A stretch of 64,000 bases of DNA from Cyanobium sp. Morenito 9A2 (GTDB taxonomy: Bacteria; Cyanobacteriota; Cyanobacteriia; PCC-6307; Cyanobiaceae): the NCBI RefSeq assembly GCF_024345575.1, contig NZ_JAGQBJ010000002.1, positions 124,001 through 188,000 of the forward strand. Reading direction: 5' to 3'. A program made the position numbers and the translations under genes. Under the pieces are notes generated by a model that made no database searches, was not told the DNA's origin, and saw only the letters and a list, made by a program, of their open reading frames with translations. Shown in pieces: positions 45,248-54,186 of the stretch; the first letter of the stretch is position 1, and every line of letters begins with the position of its first letter.

Positions 45248-46735
45248 TCAGGTTACCGACGAGAACCGTTCGGGCAGCAGGTCGTAGCGCAGCAGTTCGT
45301 CCGGCTGCTCCCGCCGCTGCACCAGCTCTGACTGCCCCCCCCCCACGATCACGGCCGCGGGCCGGGGGATGCGGTTGTAGTTGGAGGCCATCGAGGCGTT
45401 GTAGGCACCGGTGGCGAACACCGCCAGCACGTCGCCGGGGGCCGCCGGGGGCAGGGACAGGTCCTTGAGAAGCACGTCACCGGATTCGCAGTGCTTGCCC
45501 GCCAGCGTCACGGTTTCGCTGGCTTCGACCAGGGGGCGGTCCGCCAGCACGGCCGTGTAGGCCGATTGGTAGGTGATCGGCCGCGGGTTGTCGCTCATGC
45601 CCCCATCCACCGACAGATAGGTGCGCAGGCCGGCGATGTCCTTGCGGCTGCCCACGGCATAGAGCGTGACCCCGGCAGTGGCCACCAGGGAGCGACCGGG
45701 CTCGCAGAGCAGTCGAGGCAACTCCAGCTGCCGCTCCCGGCACGCCGAGGCCACCGCTTCGGCCACCGTGCGCACCCACTCCTGTATCGACGGGGGGTCG
45801 TCGGAGACCACGTAGCGGATGCCCAGGCCGCCGCCCACGTTGAGATCGGTGCAGGGGTGGCCGAGGGAGCGGGCCAGGGCGAGGGCATCGGCCATCACCC
45901 CGGCCAGGTCCTGGTGAGGCTGGAGTTCGAAGATCTGGGAGCCGATGTGGGCGTGCAGGCCACGCAGCAGCCCCCAGCTGCAGCCGCTCAGGTGCCGCAG
46001 CACCGTCTCCAGCTGGTCGGGATCGAAGCCGAACTTGCTGTCCAGGTGGCCGGTGCGGATGTACTCGTGCGTGTGGCACTCGATCCCTGGGGTGAAGCGC
46101 AGCAGCAGGGGCACGGGAGCCTCGGGGCTGGCACCGGCGGCGGGGGCCAGTTCACTGAGCAGCTCGATGTCGCGCCAGTTGTCGAGCACCACGGTGACGC
46201 CGCGCTCCAGGGCGAGAGCCAACTCATCCGCGGATTTGTTGTTGCCATGGAAGACGATGCGCTCGGCCGGCATGCCACCGTTCAGCGCCGTGAGCAGCTC
46301 GCCGGCTGACACAGCATCAAGCCCCAGGCCCTCGGAGGCCACCAGGGCGCTGATCGCCAGGCTGCTGTTGGCCTTGGAGGCGTAGAGGGCCAGTGAAGGC
46401 CCGGGGTAGTGGGCTTCGAGGGCGCCTCTGTAGGCCTGGCAGGTGGCCCGCAGGCTGGCCTCATCGAGCACATACAAAGGCGTTCCGTAGCGCTGGGCCA
46501 ACGCCGAGAGGGCGACGCCCCCCACCTCCAGGCGCCCCTGGGCGTCGAGGTCGGTGGTGATCGGGGTGAGGTTGCGGTTAGGGCTGAGCAGGTCACGACT
46601 GGGCTCAAAGGCCCGTCCGACGAGGGAGCCGGTCGCTGGGCCAGTGGACACGGCCACGGTTTCGGTGCCCATGGCTTGAGCGGCTACAGCTTGTTCACTG
46701 GGAACAGCGCTTTGACTGGGTACAGCCGTGGTCAT
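45248..46735 (-). CDS. lysA: Diaminopimelate decarboxylase LysA
   Basis: 495 residues from the ATG at 46735 (another ATG 13 codons upstream is possible). The PLP enzyme makes lysine from meso-diaminopimelate. After a 45-residue Ser/Ala-rich extension, the barrel shows the PLP lysine in LYASKANSSLA, IVFHGNNKS, HAHIGSQI, NVGGGLGI, and the Cys-containing KHCESGD and YNASMASNYN at the C-terminus. It heads the long minus-strand run. Confidence 0.94.
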   Translation of the reverse strand: MTTAVPSQSAVPSEQAVAAQAMGTETVAVSTGPATGSLVGRAFEPSRDLLSPNRNLTPITTDLDAQGRLEVGGVALSALAQRYGTPLYVLDEASLRATCQAYRGALEAHYPGPSLALYASKANSSLAISALVASEGLGLDAVSAGELLTALNGGMPAERIVFHGNNKSADELALALERGVTVVLDNWRDIELLSELAPAAGASPEAPVPLLLRFTPGIECHTHEYIRTGHLDSKFGFDPDQLETVLRHLSGCSWGLLRGLHAHIGSQIFELQPHQDLAGVMADALALARSLGHPCTDLNVGGGLGIRYVVSDDPPSIQEWVRTVAEAVASACRERQLELPRLLCEPGRSLVATAGVTLYAVGSRKDIAGLRTYLSVDGGMSDNPRPITYQSAYTAVLADRPLVEASETVTLAGKHCESGDVLLKDLSLPPAAPGDVLAVFATGAYNASMASNYNRIPRPAAVIVGGGQSELVQRREQPDELLRYDLLPERFSSVT

Positions 46736-46877
46736 GGGATGTGGGTTCAGCAGCGGGACGTCAATTCGAAGCAATGTAAGGAAGACCGTTGGGCGCGATG
46801 GTGATCAATGAACGTCCCTGGGCCCGCTTGGGGCAGGACCAGCACGATTCGAAGGCACAGCAGCCGGAGGGAGGCCC

Positions 46878-47405
46878 GTGTCGGAGGCTCAATTGAACCC
46901 CCTTGACTCGACCGGCGGCGTTCCGGCCCAGGTGCCCCCACCGGAGACCTCACCCGACACCATCACCGGAGATCTGGGCGAGGCCCAGCTGGCGGGCTGC
47001 CTGGCCCTGGATCAGGCCGCCCTCGGGGGCTTCTGGAGCGCGGGCCAGTGGGCCACGGAACTGGTCGATCCGCGCCGACCCGGTCTGGGGCTCTGGCGGC
47101 AGGGGGCATTGGTGGCGATGGCCTGCGGCTGGCTGATCGTCGATGAGCTGCACCTTTCCCTGGTGGTGGTGGACCCCCGTCAGCGGCGCCAGGGGCTGGG
47201 CCGCCGGGTGGTGGAGGCGCTGCTGGAGCGGGCCGAGGGCCTGGGGGCGAAGCGCGCCACCCTCGAGGTGGCCGCCGACAACGTCGCCGCCCTAGGGCTT
47301 TATGGGGCCCTTGGATTCCAAACCGCAGGCCGACGTTGCGGTTACTACCGCGATGGTCGGGACGCTCTGATCCAATGGCGCAACCTCGGCCGTGGTGGGG
47401 GCTGA
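46878..47405 (+). CDS. rimI: Ribosomal protein alanine N-acetyltransferase RimI
   Basis: 175 residues from a GTG. GNAT fold with the acetyl-CoA loop RRQGLGRRVVEAL (about 98-110) and the closing AALGLYGALGFQTAGRRCGYYRDGRDAL, typical of RimI. The first 30 residues are a disordered extension. Acetylates the N-terminus of ribosomal protein S18 in E. coli; the cyanobacterial target is assumed to be the same. It is divergent from lysA. Confidence 0.87.
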   Translation: MSEAQLNPLDSTGGVPAQVPPPETSPDTITGDLGEAQLAGCLALDQAALGGFWSAGQWATELVDPRRPGLGLWRQGALVAMACGWLIVDELHLSLVVVDPRQRRQGLGRRVVEALLERAEGLGAKRATLEVAADNVAALGLYGALGFQTAGRRCGYYRDGRDALIQWRNLGRGGG

Positions 47406-47550
47406 AACCGACGGTTGAGCGGGTACGGATTGCCGACCATTGTTGTTGCAATCACCCCCACATTTTCGGGGAATTGGTTGTTTCTTCTTTTGCAGCGGCC
47501 CCAGATGCCGCAAGGGGTCTGAGCATTCCTGCTTGTAAGTGCGCAGCCCT

Positions 47551-47575
47551 CACCCAATCCTGATAGGTTGGGGTG
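47551..47575 (+). promoter_or_regulatory. Hairpin in the clpC leader, just upstream of the start
   Basis: The stretch CACCCAATCC-TGAT-AGGTTGGGGTG can fold into a stem of about ten pairs with one bulge and a four-base loop. It ends 20 bases before the clpC ATG, where it could occlude or position ribosome binding. I see no matching known riboswitch. Confidence 0.4.
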
Positions 47576-47595
47576 ACCTGCAATTGGCACCGCAC

Positions 47596-50178
47596 ATGTT
47601 CGAGCGGTTTACCGAGAAGGCCATCAAGGTGATCATGCTGGCCCAGGAGGAGGCCCGCCGCCTTGGCCACAACTTCGTTGGAACGGAACAGATCCTGTTG
47701 GGGCTGATCGGCGAAGGCACCGGTGTGGCCGCCAAGGTGCTCAAGTCGATGGGGGTGAACCTCAAGGACGCCCGGGTTGAGGTTGAGAAGATCATCGGCC
47801 GTGGCTCCGGCTTCGTGGCTGTGGAGATTCCCTTCACACCCCGGGCCAAGCGGGTCCTGGAGCTTTCCCTGGAGGAGGCGCGCCAGTTGGGGCACAACTA
47901 CATCGGCACTGAGCATCTGCTGCTGGGCCTGATCCGCGAGGGCGAAGGTGTTGCCGCGCGGGTGCTCGAAAATCTCGGCGTCGACCTGGCCAAGGTGCGC
48001 ACCCAGGTGATCCGCATGCTCGGCGAGACCGCCGAAGTGAGCTCAGGCGGTGGCGGCGGCAAAGGGTCCACCAAGACCCCCACCCTGGATGAGTTCGGCA
48101 GCAACCTCACCCAGCTGGCGGCTGACGCCAAGCTCGACCCGGTGGTGGGCCGTCACAACGAGATTGACCGGGTGATCCAGATCCTGGGCCGCCGCACCAA
48201 GAACAACCCTGTGCTGATCGGCGAACCGGGCGTCGGCAAGACCGCCATCGCCGAGGGGCTGGCCCAGCGCATCCACCTGGGCGAGGTTCCCGACATCCTC
48301 GAGGACAAACGCGTCCTCACCCTCGACATCGGGCTGCTGGTGGCTGGCACCAAGTACCGGGGCGAGTTCGAGGAGCGCCTGAAGAAAATCATGGAGGAGA
48401 TCCGCAGCGCCGGAAACGTCATTCTCGTGATTGATGAGGTCCACACCCTGATCGGCGCGGGGGCCGCCGAGGGGGCGATCGATGCGGCCAACATCCTCAA
48501 GCCGGCCCTGGCCCGCGGTGAACTGCAATGCATCGGTGCCACCACACTTGATGAGTACCGCAAGCACATCGAGCGCGATGCGGCCCTGGAGCGGCGTTTC
48601 CAGCCGGTGATGGTGGGCGAGCCTTCCGTGGCTGACACCATCGAGATTCTGCTCGGCCTGCGCGAGCGCTACGAGCAGCACCACCGCCTCAAGATCAGCG
48701 ATGAGGCTGTCGTGGCCGCCGCCACCCTGGGCGATCGTTACATCAGCGACCGCTTCCTCCCCGACAAGGCGATCGATTTGATCGACGAGGCCGGCAGCCG
48801 CGTGCGCCTGCTCAATTCCAAGTTGCCGCCTGCCGCCAAGGAGCTCGACAAGCAACTGCGTGACGTGCAGAAGCAGAAGGAGACCTCCGTACGCGAGCAG
48901 GACTACAGCAAGGCCGGCGAACTGCGCGACAAAGAAGTGGAGCTGCGCGAGCAGATCCGCTCGATCCTCCAGGCCCGCCGGGACGAGGAGCCCAGTGCCG
49001 CCAATGCCGAAGCGGAGGCCGTTGCTGCCGCCACCGCTGTCCTGGCTGGGGATGCGGGCAGCGCCTTCAGCGGCACCACCACCGATGGCGATGGGGACCG
49101 CACTCCCGTGGTCACCGAAGAGGACATCGCCCACATCGTCGCCTCCTGGACGGGCGTGCCCGTCCAGAAGCTCACCGAGAGCGAGTCGGTGAAGCTGCTC
49201 AACATGGAGGAGACCCTGCACCAGCGGCTGATCGGCCAGGACGAAGCCGTCAAGGCCGTGTCCAAAGCGATCCGGCGGGCTCGGGTGGGGTTGAAAAACC
49301 CCAACCGGCCGATCGCAAGCTTCATCTTCTCCGGTCCCACGGGTGTCGGCAAGACAGAGCTCACCAAGGCCTTGGCCGCTTACTTCTTCGGCAGCGAAGA
49401 GTCAATGATCAGGCTCGACATGTCGGAGTTCATGGAGCGCCACACGGTCAGCAAGCTCATCGGATCACCTCCGGGCTATGTGGGGTTCAACGAGGGCGGA
49501 CAACTCACCGAAGCAGTGCGGCGTCGGCCCTACACCGTGGTGCTGTTCGACGAAATCGAAAAGGCCCACCCGGATGTGTTCAACCTGCTGCTGCAGCTTC
49601 TGGAAGACGGCCGGCTGACCGATTCCAAGGGACGCACGGTGGACTTCAAGAACACCCTGATCATCATGACCTCGAACATCGGCTCGAAGGTGATTGAAAA
49701 GGGCGGCGGTGGTCTGGGCTTTGAGTTCTCTGGCGCAGGAGCTGAGGAGACAAACTACAACCGCATCCGCTCGCTGGTGAACGAGGAGCTGAAGCAGTAC
49801 TTCCGCCCCGAGTTCCTCAACCGGCTTGATGAGATCATCGTCTTCCGCCAGCTCAGCCGCGACGAGGTGAAGCTGATCGCCGAGATCATGCTGCGGGAGG
49901 TGTTTGCGCGCATGCAGGAGAAGGGCATCACCCTCTCGGTCACCGAGGCGTTCAAGGAGCGCCTGGTGGAGGAGGGCTACAACCCCAGCTACGGGGCCCG
50001 TCCCCTGCGGCGCGCCGTGATGCGCCTGCTCGAAGACAGCTTGGCCGAGGAGTTCCTCTCCGGCCGCCTCAAGGACGGCGACTCTGCCCTTGTGGATGTT
50101 AACGAGGACAAGCAGGTCTACATCCGCCACCAGACCGTGCTTCCACCTCTACCCGAGCTGGCAGGAGCGAGTGCTTAA
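47596..50178 (+). CDS. clpC: ATP-dependent Clp protease ATP-binding subunit ClpC
   Basis: 860 residues from the ATG at 47596 ([12 protein letters not shown], the conserved start). Two Clp-N repeats (about 1-145) bind adaptors; the first AAA+ module has GEPGVGKT near 209-216; a UVR/coiled-coil middle domain follows ([13 protein letters not shown]); the second AAA+ module has GPTGVGKT near 580-587. Clp unfoldase for ClpP/R proteases, essential in cyanobacteria. An acidic-Ala insert ([21 protein letters not shown]) near residues 475-500 is longer than in plastid ClpC. Confidence 0.97.
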   Translation: MFERFTEKAIKVIMLAQEEARRLGHNFVGTEQILLGLIGEGTGVAAKVLKSMGVNLKDARVEVEKIIGRGSGFVAVEIPFTPRAKRVLELSLEEARQLGHNYIGTEHLLLGLIREGEGVAARVLENLGVDLAKVRTQVIRMLGETAEVSSGGGGGKGSTKTPTLDEFGSNLTQLAADAKLDPVVGRHNEIDRVIQILGRRTKNNPVLIGEPGVGKTAIAEGLAQRIHLGEVPDILEDKRVLTLDIGLLVAGTKYRGEFEERLKKIMEEIRSAGNVILVIDEVHTLIGAGAAEGAIDAANILKPALARGELQCIGATTLDEYRKHIERDAALERRFQPVMVGEPSVADTIEILLGLRERYEQHHRLKISDEAVVAAATLGDRYISDRFLPDKAIDLIDEAGSRVRLLNSKLPPAAKELDKQLRDVQKQKETSVREQDYSKAGELRDKEVELREQIRSILQARRDEEPSAANAEAEAVAAATAVLAGDAGSAFSGTTTDGDGDRTPVVTEEDIAHIVASWTGVPVQKLTESESVKLLNMEETLHQRLIGQDEAVKAVSKAIRRARVGLKNPNRPIASFIFSGPTGVGKTELTKALAAYFFGSEESMIRLDMSEFMERHTVSKLIGSPPGYVGFNEGGQLTEAVRRRPYTVVLFDEIEKAHPDVFNLLLQLLEDGRLTDSKGRTVDFKNTLIIMTSNIGSKVIEKGGGGLGFEFSGAGAEETNYNRIRSLVNEELKQYFRPEFLNRLDEIIVFRQLSRDEVKLIAEIMLREVFARMQEKGITLSVTEAFKERLVEEGYNPSYGARPLRRAVMRLLEDSLAEEFLSGRLKDGDSALVDVNEDKQVYIRHQTVLPPLPELAGASA

Positions 50179-50202
50179 AGGGGCGTAGAGCGCTCTTGAT
50201 TC

Positions 50203-50237
50203 AGGACTCAGGGTCCTCAGGGGCCCCCTCTTTTTTT
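50203..50237 (+). terminator. Probable rho-independent terminator after clpC
   Basis: AGGAC-TCAGG-GTCCT (stem 50203-50207 with 50213-50217) followed by the GC-rich palindrome GGGGCCCC and seven T residues (50231-50237), 25 bases after the clpC stop. The first stem is short and the T-run is some distance from it, so confidence is moderate. Confidence 0.45.
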
Positions 50238-50239
50238 GA

Positions 50240-50482
50240 GTGTTGGCGGCTGGGGATGTGAACAGTCTCCCCTCTCGTAGTGGTTTGCTTCTGCAGCGGA
50301 GCTATGGGGGGGGGGCAGGGAAAGACTGATGAGAGATTCCATGCCAGAGAGTAGAAGCACCAAATCCCACAAGCCAGTGGTTCTGGGTGTTTGATTCCCC
50401 CAAGCTCAGCGGCGCATGAGTCCTCAAGACGCTGTAAAGATTCAGCAAATCAGATCGGAGTGAAGAGGTCCGACAGTGTTAG
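50240..50482. other. Spacer between clpC and the first IS end
   Basis: About 240 bases of lower-G+C sequence with no recognisable gene. The G-run at 50306-50315 and the mixed composition mark the change from core genome to accessory island. It ends in TTAG (50479-50482), the presumed target duplication of the first IS5-type element. Confidence 0.5.
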
Positions 50483-50650
50483 GGAGACTCTGGGCAACGC
50501 CGTCCGTACAAGCACCAACAACAGCACGATGTCCAAATGAGAACACCTATGGGCATCAAAGCTTTGTTTAGTGAGTTACTGCTAATTTCGTCATAAATCT
50601 GTCCTGATCTTTGCCCTGATCGGTGCCCAATGGGCACACCGATCTCCCGT

Positions 50651-51098
50651 TCAGCTTGTCAGCAGCAGTTGGCCACGGGCCAAGAACAAATGAGTCAGTG
50701 CGGCCAGCACATTGATCCTGCAGCGGTTCTGGTCATGCACCGCAGCCGGGTTCTGTGAAAGCAGAACTGCTGCTTGATCACTCGGAAAGGATGTTCCACC
50801 TTGGCCCGCATGGGAGCCTTGGCAGCCTCGAGCACATTCTCCAGCCGGCCTTCGGGTGTATCAGGTAAAGCCCGGCGTTTGCCGGGCGCATGGCATTCCG
50901 AAACTTGGCGGCATTGCCCTCCATCTCCTACCGTTTCTCAAGTCCTTGTTAGCCAGCGTCCGCATAAACCACCTCCTCCACGCCGTGCAGCAGGTATTCT
51001 GCTGGAGAGAGGTCGAACACATTGGCGGCAGTAGTCGCCACCGAGTGGATGAGGCCTGTGTGCTTGTCCACCCCCATGTGGACTTTCATCCCATAGGC
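50651..51098 (-). pseudogene. IS5-type transposase, 3' fragment of the outer element
   Basis: Reads as the C-terminal half of an IS5-type DDE transposase (MKVHMGVDKHTGLIHSV, EEVVYADAG, then to LFLARGQLLL) but with several stops and frameshifts. It matches the corresponding part of the inner element at 51270-51770 and has no insertion where that copy has one (near 50798), giving an empty-site comparison. Confidence 0.75.
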
Positions 51099-51419
51099 TT
51101 AGGGAAGCTCTGAGCAGCATGGGTTTGAGAAGCTGCTGAGCTCAAATCCACCATGTCGGACTGCATTTTGAGTGAACAGGACACCCATCAGTGCTCTGCC
51201 GTTTAATCCTTCTCTTTTTTCGGGGTTTTCGAGGTTCAATCAGGCCCTCCAGTCACACCATTCGCTCGTTCATGTCGCCGCAAGCAACAAGCGGCGCGCC
51301 AGGAACAGATTTGTGAGCGCCGCGATCACGCTGACCTTGCAGCGGTTCTTGGCCATGCCACGCAGCCGGGTCTTCTGAAAACCGAACTGCTGCTTGATCA
51401 CTCTGAATGGATGCTCGAC

Positions 51420-51457
51420 CTAGTGGCTCCGCCACGCTCGGCCATCGGCCTCGGTAT
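51420..51457 (-). repeat. Small two-hairpin insert, copy 1
   Basis: 38 bases from CTAG at 51420. On the minus strand it reads as hairpin GGCC-GAT-GGCC, the spacer GAGC, hairpin GTGGC-GGA-GCCAC, and TAG. The homologous place in the outer element (near 50798) reads straight through as CC-AAG-GTG, so 35 bases were added here, shifting the frame. Confidence 0.8.
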
Positions 51458-52234
51458 GGAGCGGATGTGTGCCTTGGCCGTCTCGACCAGATCCTGCAGC
51501 CTCCCTTCCGACGTATCGGGCAGGGCCTTGCGTTTTCCGGGGCGCATCGCCACTCGAAACGTCGTCGTCTTGCCAGCCATCTCCGCTCTCTTGGCGATGC
51601 CCTGGTAACCAGCATCGCCATAGACCACTTCCTCATCGCCATGCAACAGTTCAGCTGCTGACGTGAGGTCATGCACGTTGGCGGCAGTAGTGACGACTGA
51701 GTGGATCAGGCCTGAGTCCTTGTCGACGCCGATATGGACTTTCATCCCGTAATACCACTGATTGCCCTTCTTGGTCTGGTGCATCTCTGGATCCCGTTTC
51801 CCGTCCTTGTTTTTGGTGGAACTGGCCGCCGCGATCAAGGTGGCATCGACGATCGTTCCCTAGCGCATCGTCATGCCACGCGCGCTGAGATGGACTGTGA
51901 CGGTTTCAAAAATCTGCACGCCCAGCTCATGCTTCTCCAGCAGGTGCCGGAAGGCAAGGATTGTGCTCTCATCTGGGATCCGCTCACTGATCAGGTCGAT
52001 GCCGGCAAAGCGGCGCATGGTCGGCACCTCAATCAGGGCCTCTTCCATAGCGGGATCACTGAGCGAATACCACTGCTGCAGTAGGTGTACGCGCAACATC
52101 GTCGCCAGTGGGTACGGGGGCCGGCCGCCCTTCTTGCTGGCTTTTGGGTAGTGCGGCTCAATCAGATCAATGAGCGCCTGCCACGGAACCACCTGCTCCA
52201 TCTCGGCGAGGAATTTCTCGCGCTTGGTGCGCTT

Positions 52235-52273
52235 CTAGTGGCTCCGCCACGCTCGCCCTGCGGGCTCGGCAAG
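52235..52273 (-). repeat. Small two-hairpin insert, copy 2
   Basis: 39 bases. On the minus strand the first hairpin is GCCC-GCA-GGGC, a paired change against copies 1 and 3 that keeps the stem; the second is GTGGC-GGA-GCCAC ending CTAG. It adds an in-frame TAG after ELTTA of the transposase. There is no empty copy in this window because that part of the outer element is missing. Confidence 0.75.
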
Positions 52274-52393
52274 GGCCGTGGTCAGCTCGTAGTCAGAAAA
52301 TCCGAGCTGCTTGCCACCCATCACCCCAGTCCTGGCCTGCGATCACGCCTCCATTGTTGCGCGGGTGTCCTGAGTTTTCCAGAGTCTCCTTAG

Positions 52394-52695
52394 CCTTCCG
52401 CGCAGTAGTGATACCACTGCTTGCCCTTCCAGGTCTGGTTCATCTCCGGAACCCCCTTCCCAGCTTTGCTCTAGTGCCTCCGCCACGCTCGGCCTGCGGC
52501 CTCGGCAGGGGTGGCACACTGTGCCGCGATCCAGGTGGCATCGATGATCGTGCCCTGCTTCTTGAGATGGGCTCTCACCGTTTCAGAGATCTGCTCTCCC
52601 AGGTTGTGCTTCTCCAGCAGGTACCGGAAAGCCAGAATCATCGTCTTATCGGGGATCCGGTCGCTGATCACGTCGATCCCCGCGAAACGGCGCCT
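52394..52695 (-). pseudogene. IS5-type transposase, middle fragment of the outer element
   Basis: On the minus strand it reads RRFAGIDVISDRIPDKTM to GKQWY, where the inner element's target site begins. It has an in-frame TAG from hairpin insert copy 3. The left part is missing from 52696 outwards. Confidence 0.75.
52471..52509 (-). repeat. Small two-hairpin insert, copy 3
   Basis: 39 bases. First hairpin GGCC-GCA-GGCC, second GTGGC-GGA-GGCAC (one mismatch), ending CTAG. The inner element at the same codon (near 51805) has no insert: ATC-GCG-GCG...ACC-AAA there, against ACC-insert-AGC here. The net addition is 36 bases, in frame, bringing a TAG. Confidence 0.8.
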
Positions 52696-52761
52696 TGGGG
52701 TTGCCCCGGTTTCGTGGACAGGTCGATAGGAGTCACGCCATGACCCTCAGACTGTCCATTG

Positions 52762-53062
52762 ATGACCAACCCAACCAAGACCAGGCGCCGGTTCACGGCC
52801 CAGCAGAAGCAGGAGGCCATTGAGCTTTGCCTCAGTGAGGGGCTCAGCTGCACGGCTGATGTTCAGCGACTTGGCCTCCCTGTCAGCAGCCTGGCCAAGT
52901 GGGGTCTGACAGACCCGCATTGACCGGGGTGATTACGGCCCTGCAGATCAGGGGCAGCTCACCGGCGAGGAGAGGGCTGAGCTGGCCTGGCTGCGCAAGG
53001 AGAACCGTGAGCTCCGGAGCGAGAAGGATTTTTTAAGGCTGGCGGCAGCGCACTTTGCGTAG
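52762..53062 (+). pseudogene. IS3-family OrfA (helix-turn-helix) remnant
   Basis: Starts MTNPTKTRRRFTAQQKQEA with the HTH core (SCTADVQRLGLPVSSLAKW), then meets TGA at about 52921. The rest continues in another frame (RIDRGDYGPADQGQLTGEE, AWLRKENRELRSEKDFL) to a TAG at 53060 supplied by the palindromic insert. Confidence 0.75.
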
Positions 53063-53082
53063 CCCGTAGGGCTTCCCTTTGC
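53053..53082 (+). repeat. 18-nt palindromic insert with 6-bp duplication
   Basis: CTTTGC occurs at 53053-53058 and 53077-53082, flanking GTAGCCCGTAGGGCTTCC. The insert folds as AGCCC-GTA-GGGCT, a five-pair stem with a three-base loop. Removing one CTTTGC plus the 18 bases restores the expected AAHFAVRAA transposase reading. It brings in TAG. Confidence 0.75.
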
Positions 53083-53083
53083 G

Positions 53084-53880
53084 GTGAGAGCAGCTGCCGC
53101 CGAGAGGTTTCGCCTGATTGAGACCCTGTCGGATCGCTTTTCTGTGTCCTGGCTGTGCAAACAGCTGGGTGTGGCCCGGAGAGGTTTCTATGCCTGGCGG
53201 CAGCGGCAGCAGAACCCGGGTCGAGGGGCCCGGGAGAACGGGGCCATCACCCCTGAAGTTCCCGCGGTGTTCGAGCAGCACCGCGGCTTCTACGGCGCCC
53301 CACGGATCCACCAGGAACTGAGGGCCACTGGTCGATTGGTGGGCCGGCACCGCGTCGCCCAGCTCCTGCACAAGGCCGCACTCAAGGCCAAGACTCGACG
53401 TGGGTACAGGCCATGACGCAACAGCAACAGCAACAGCAAAGCCGCCGGGTGGTCGGCTGGGCCATGGGCGCCACCATGGAGGCCTCCTTGGTGCTGGAGG
53501 CCCTGAACCGGGCCCTGGGCCATCGCCCGATCGAACCCGATCAACTCCTGATCCGCACCGATCAGGGCAGCCAGTACCGCGCTACGGCCTACCGACAGCG
53601 GCTGGAGGACCACAAGATCAGCTGCAGCATGTCGACCAAGGGCTGCTGCTGGGACAACGCTGAGGTGGAAAGCTATTTCTCCACCCTCAAACACGAGCTC
53701 AACCTTGATGATGACTCTGAGGCCCTGCACACGCCCGAGCATCTGCAGCGTGATCTGGCCATCTGGATCGACGGTGACTGCAACCGTGAGCGACGTCACT
53801 CAACGATCGGCTACCTCAGCCCGATCGACTACGAGCAGCAGTTCATAACAACCCATAAACTCACCCCCGCAAGGCCCTGA
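53084..53880 (+). pseudogene. IS3-family OrfB transposase, internally deleted
   Basis: The frame begins VRAAAAERFRLIETLSDRF with the HTH_21 region to KTRRGYRP at 53413, stops, and resumes SRRVVGWAMGATMEASLVLE to the end (RRHSTIGYLSPIDYE). About 45-50 residues of the integrase core, including the first catalytic Asp, are missing at the junction. Instead there is a CAACAG repeat (53419-53440). The second Asp (RTDQGSQY) and final Glu (DNAEVESYFSTLK) remain. Confidence 0.85.
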
Positions 53881-54186
53881 TCACGATCCACTGAATCGGG
53901 GTAACCCCATAAACCCAGAACCATCGTTACGCCTACATTCTGTGTGTCAGCCATGATCAGAGATAGAGAGGCGAGTGTCTCCAAGAAGCTAAAGCCGCAA
54001 TCTACATTGTGTGTTGACGATCAACCAGAGAGACTGATTGTGTGTGTCTGCGGGGGGGGTCACCGTATCAACAGCGCTGAAGCTCATTCCATCGCTTCAT
54101 ACGGTCATCAAAGCCGGCTTTGCAAGGCTTTCCTTCTTGCCATAAAGTAAGTTGAATCATTTTGCTCATGAATGGTGTCGCTCCCA

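Larger units (their letters stand above)
51270..52320 (-). pseudogene. IS5-type transposase of the inner element, interrupted by two small inserts
   Basis: Starts MGGKQLGFSDYELTT at 52320 and ends LARRLLLAAT at 51270. The frame holds the DDE-transposase parts (PYPLATMLRVHLLQQWYSL; KRDPEMHQTKKGNQWYYGMKVH; VVYGDAGYQGI; VIKQQFGFQKTRLRGMAK). It is stopped by TAG brought in by a hairpin insert at 52235-52273 and shifted by another at 51420-51457. An ORF-internal stop also occurs near 51858. It is not functional in present form. Confidence 0.85.
51103..52389 (-). mobile_element. Inner IS5-type element, 1287 bp, TTAG target duplication
   Basis: The ends are GGAAGCTCTGAGCAGC (from 51103, inward) and GGAGACTCTGGAAAAC (from 52389, inward on the minus strand). 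TTAG occurs directly outside both ends (51099-51102 and 52390-52393), matching the YTAR target duplication of the IS5 group. It sits within the outer element's transposase gene, just past the codons for KQWY. Confidence 0.85.
50483..52695 (-). mobile_element. Outer IS5-type element, split by a second IS and truncated on its left side
   Basis: The right inverted repeat (GGAGACTCTGGGCAAC inward from 50483, next to TTAG) belongs to one element whose two pieces are 50483-51102 and 52390-52695. Together these make about 920 bases of an expected 1290. The inner element at 51103-52389 was inserted into it. The left end is lost: at 52696 the sequence passes abruptly into the inverted repeat of an IS3-family element. 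Confidence 0.75.
52696..53909 (+). mobile_element. IS3-family element, 1214 bp, decayed
   Basis: The 23-bp imperfect inverted repeats are TGGGGTTGCCCCGGTTTCG at 52696-52718 and its counterpart at 53887-53909 (TGGGGTTACCCCGATTCAG reading inward). Between them are orfA- and orfB-type transposase remnants in the usual order. No 3-bp direct repeat flanks it (CTT left, TAA right), consistent with an adjacent deletion that removed the left part of the outer IS5-type element. Confidence 0.85.
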
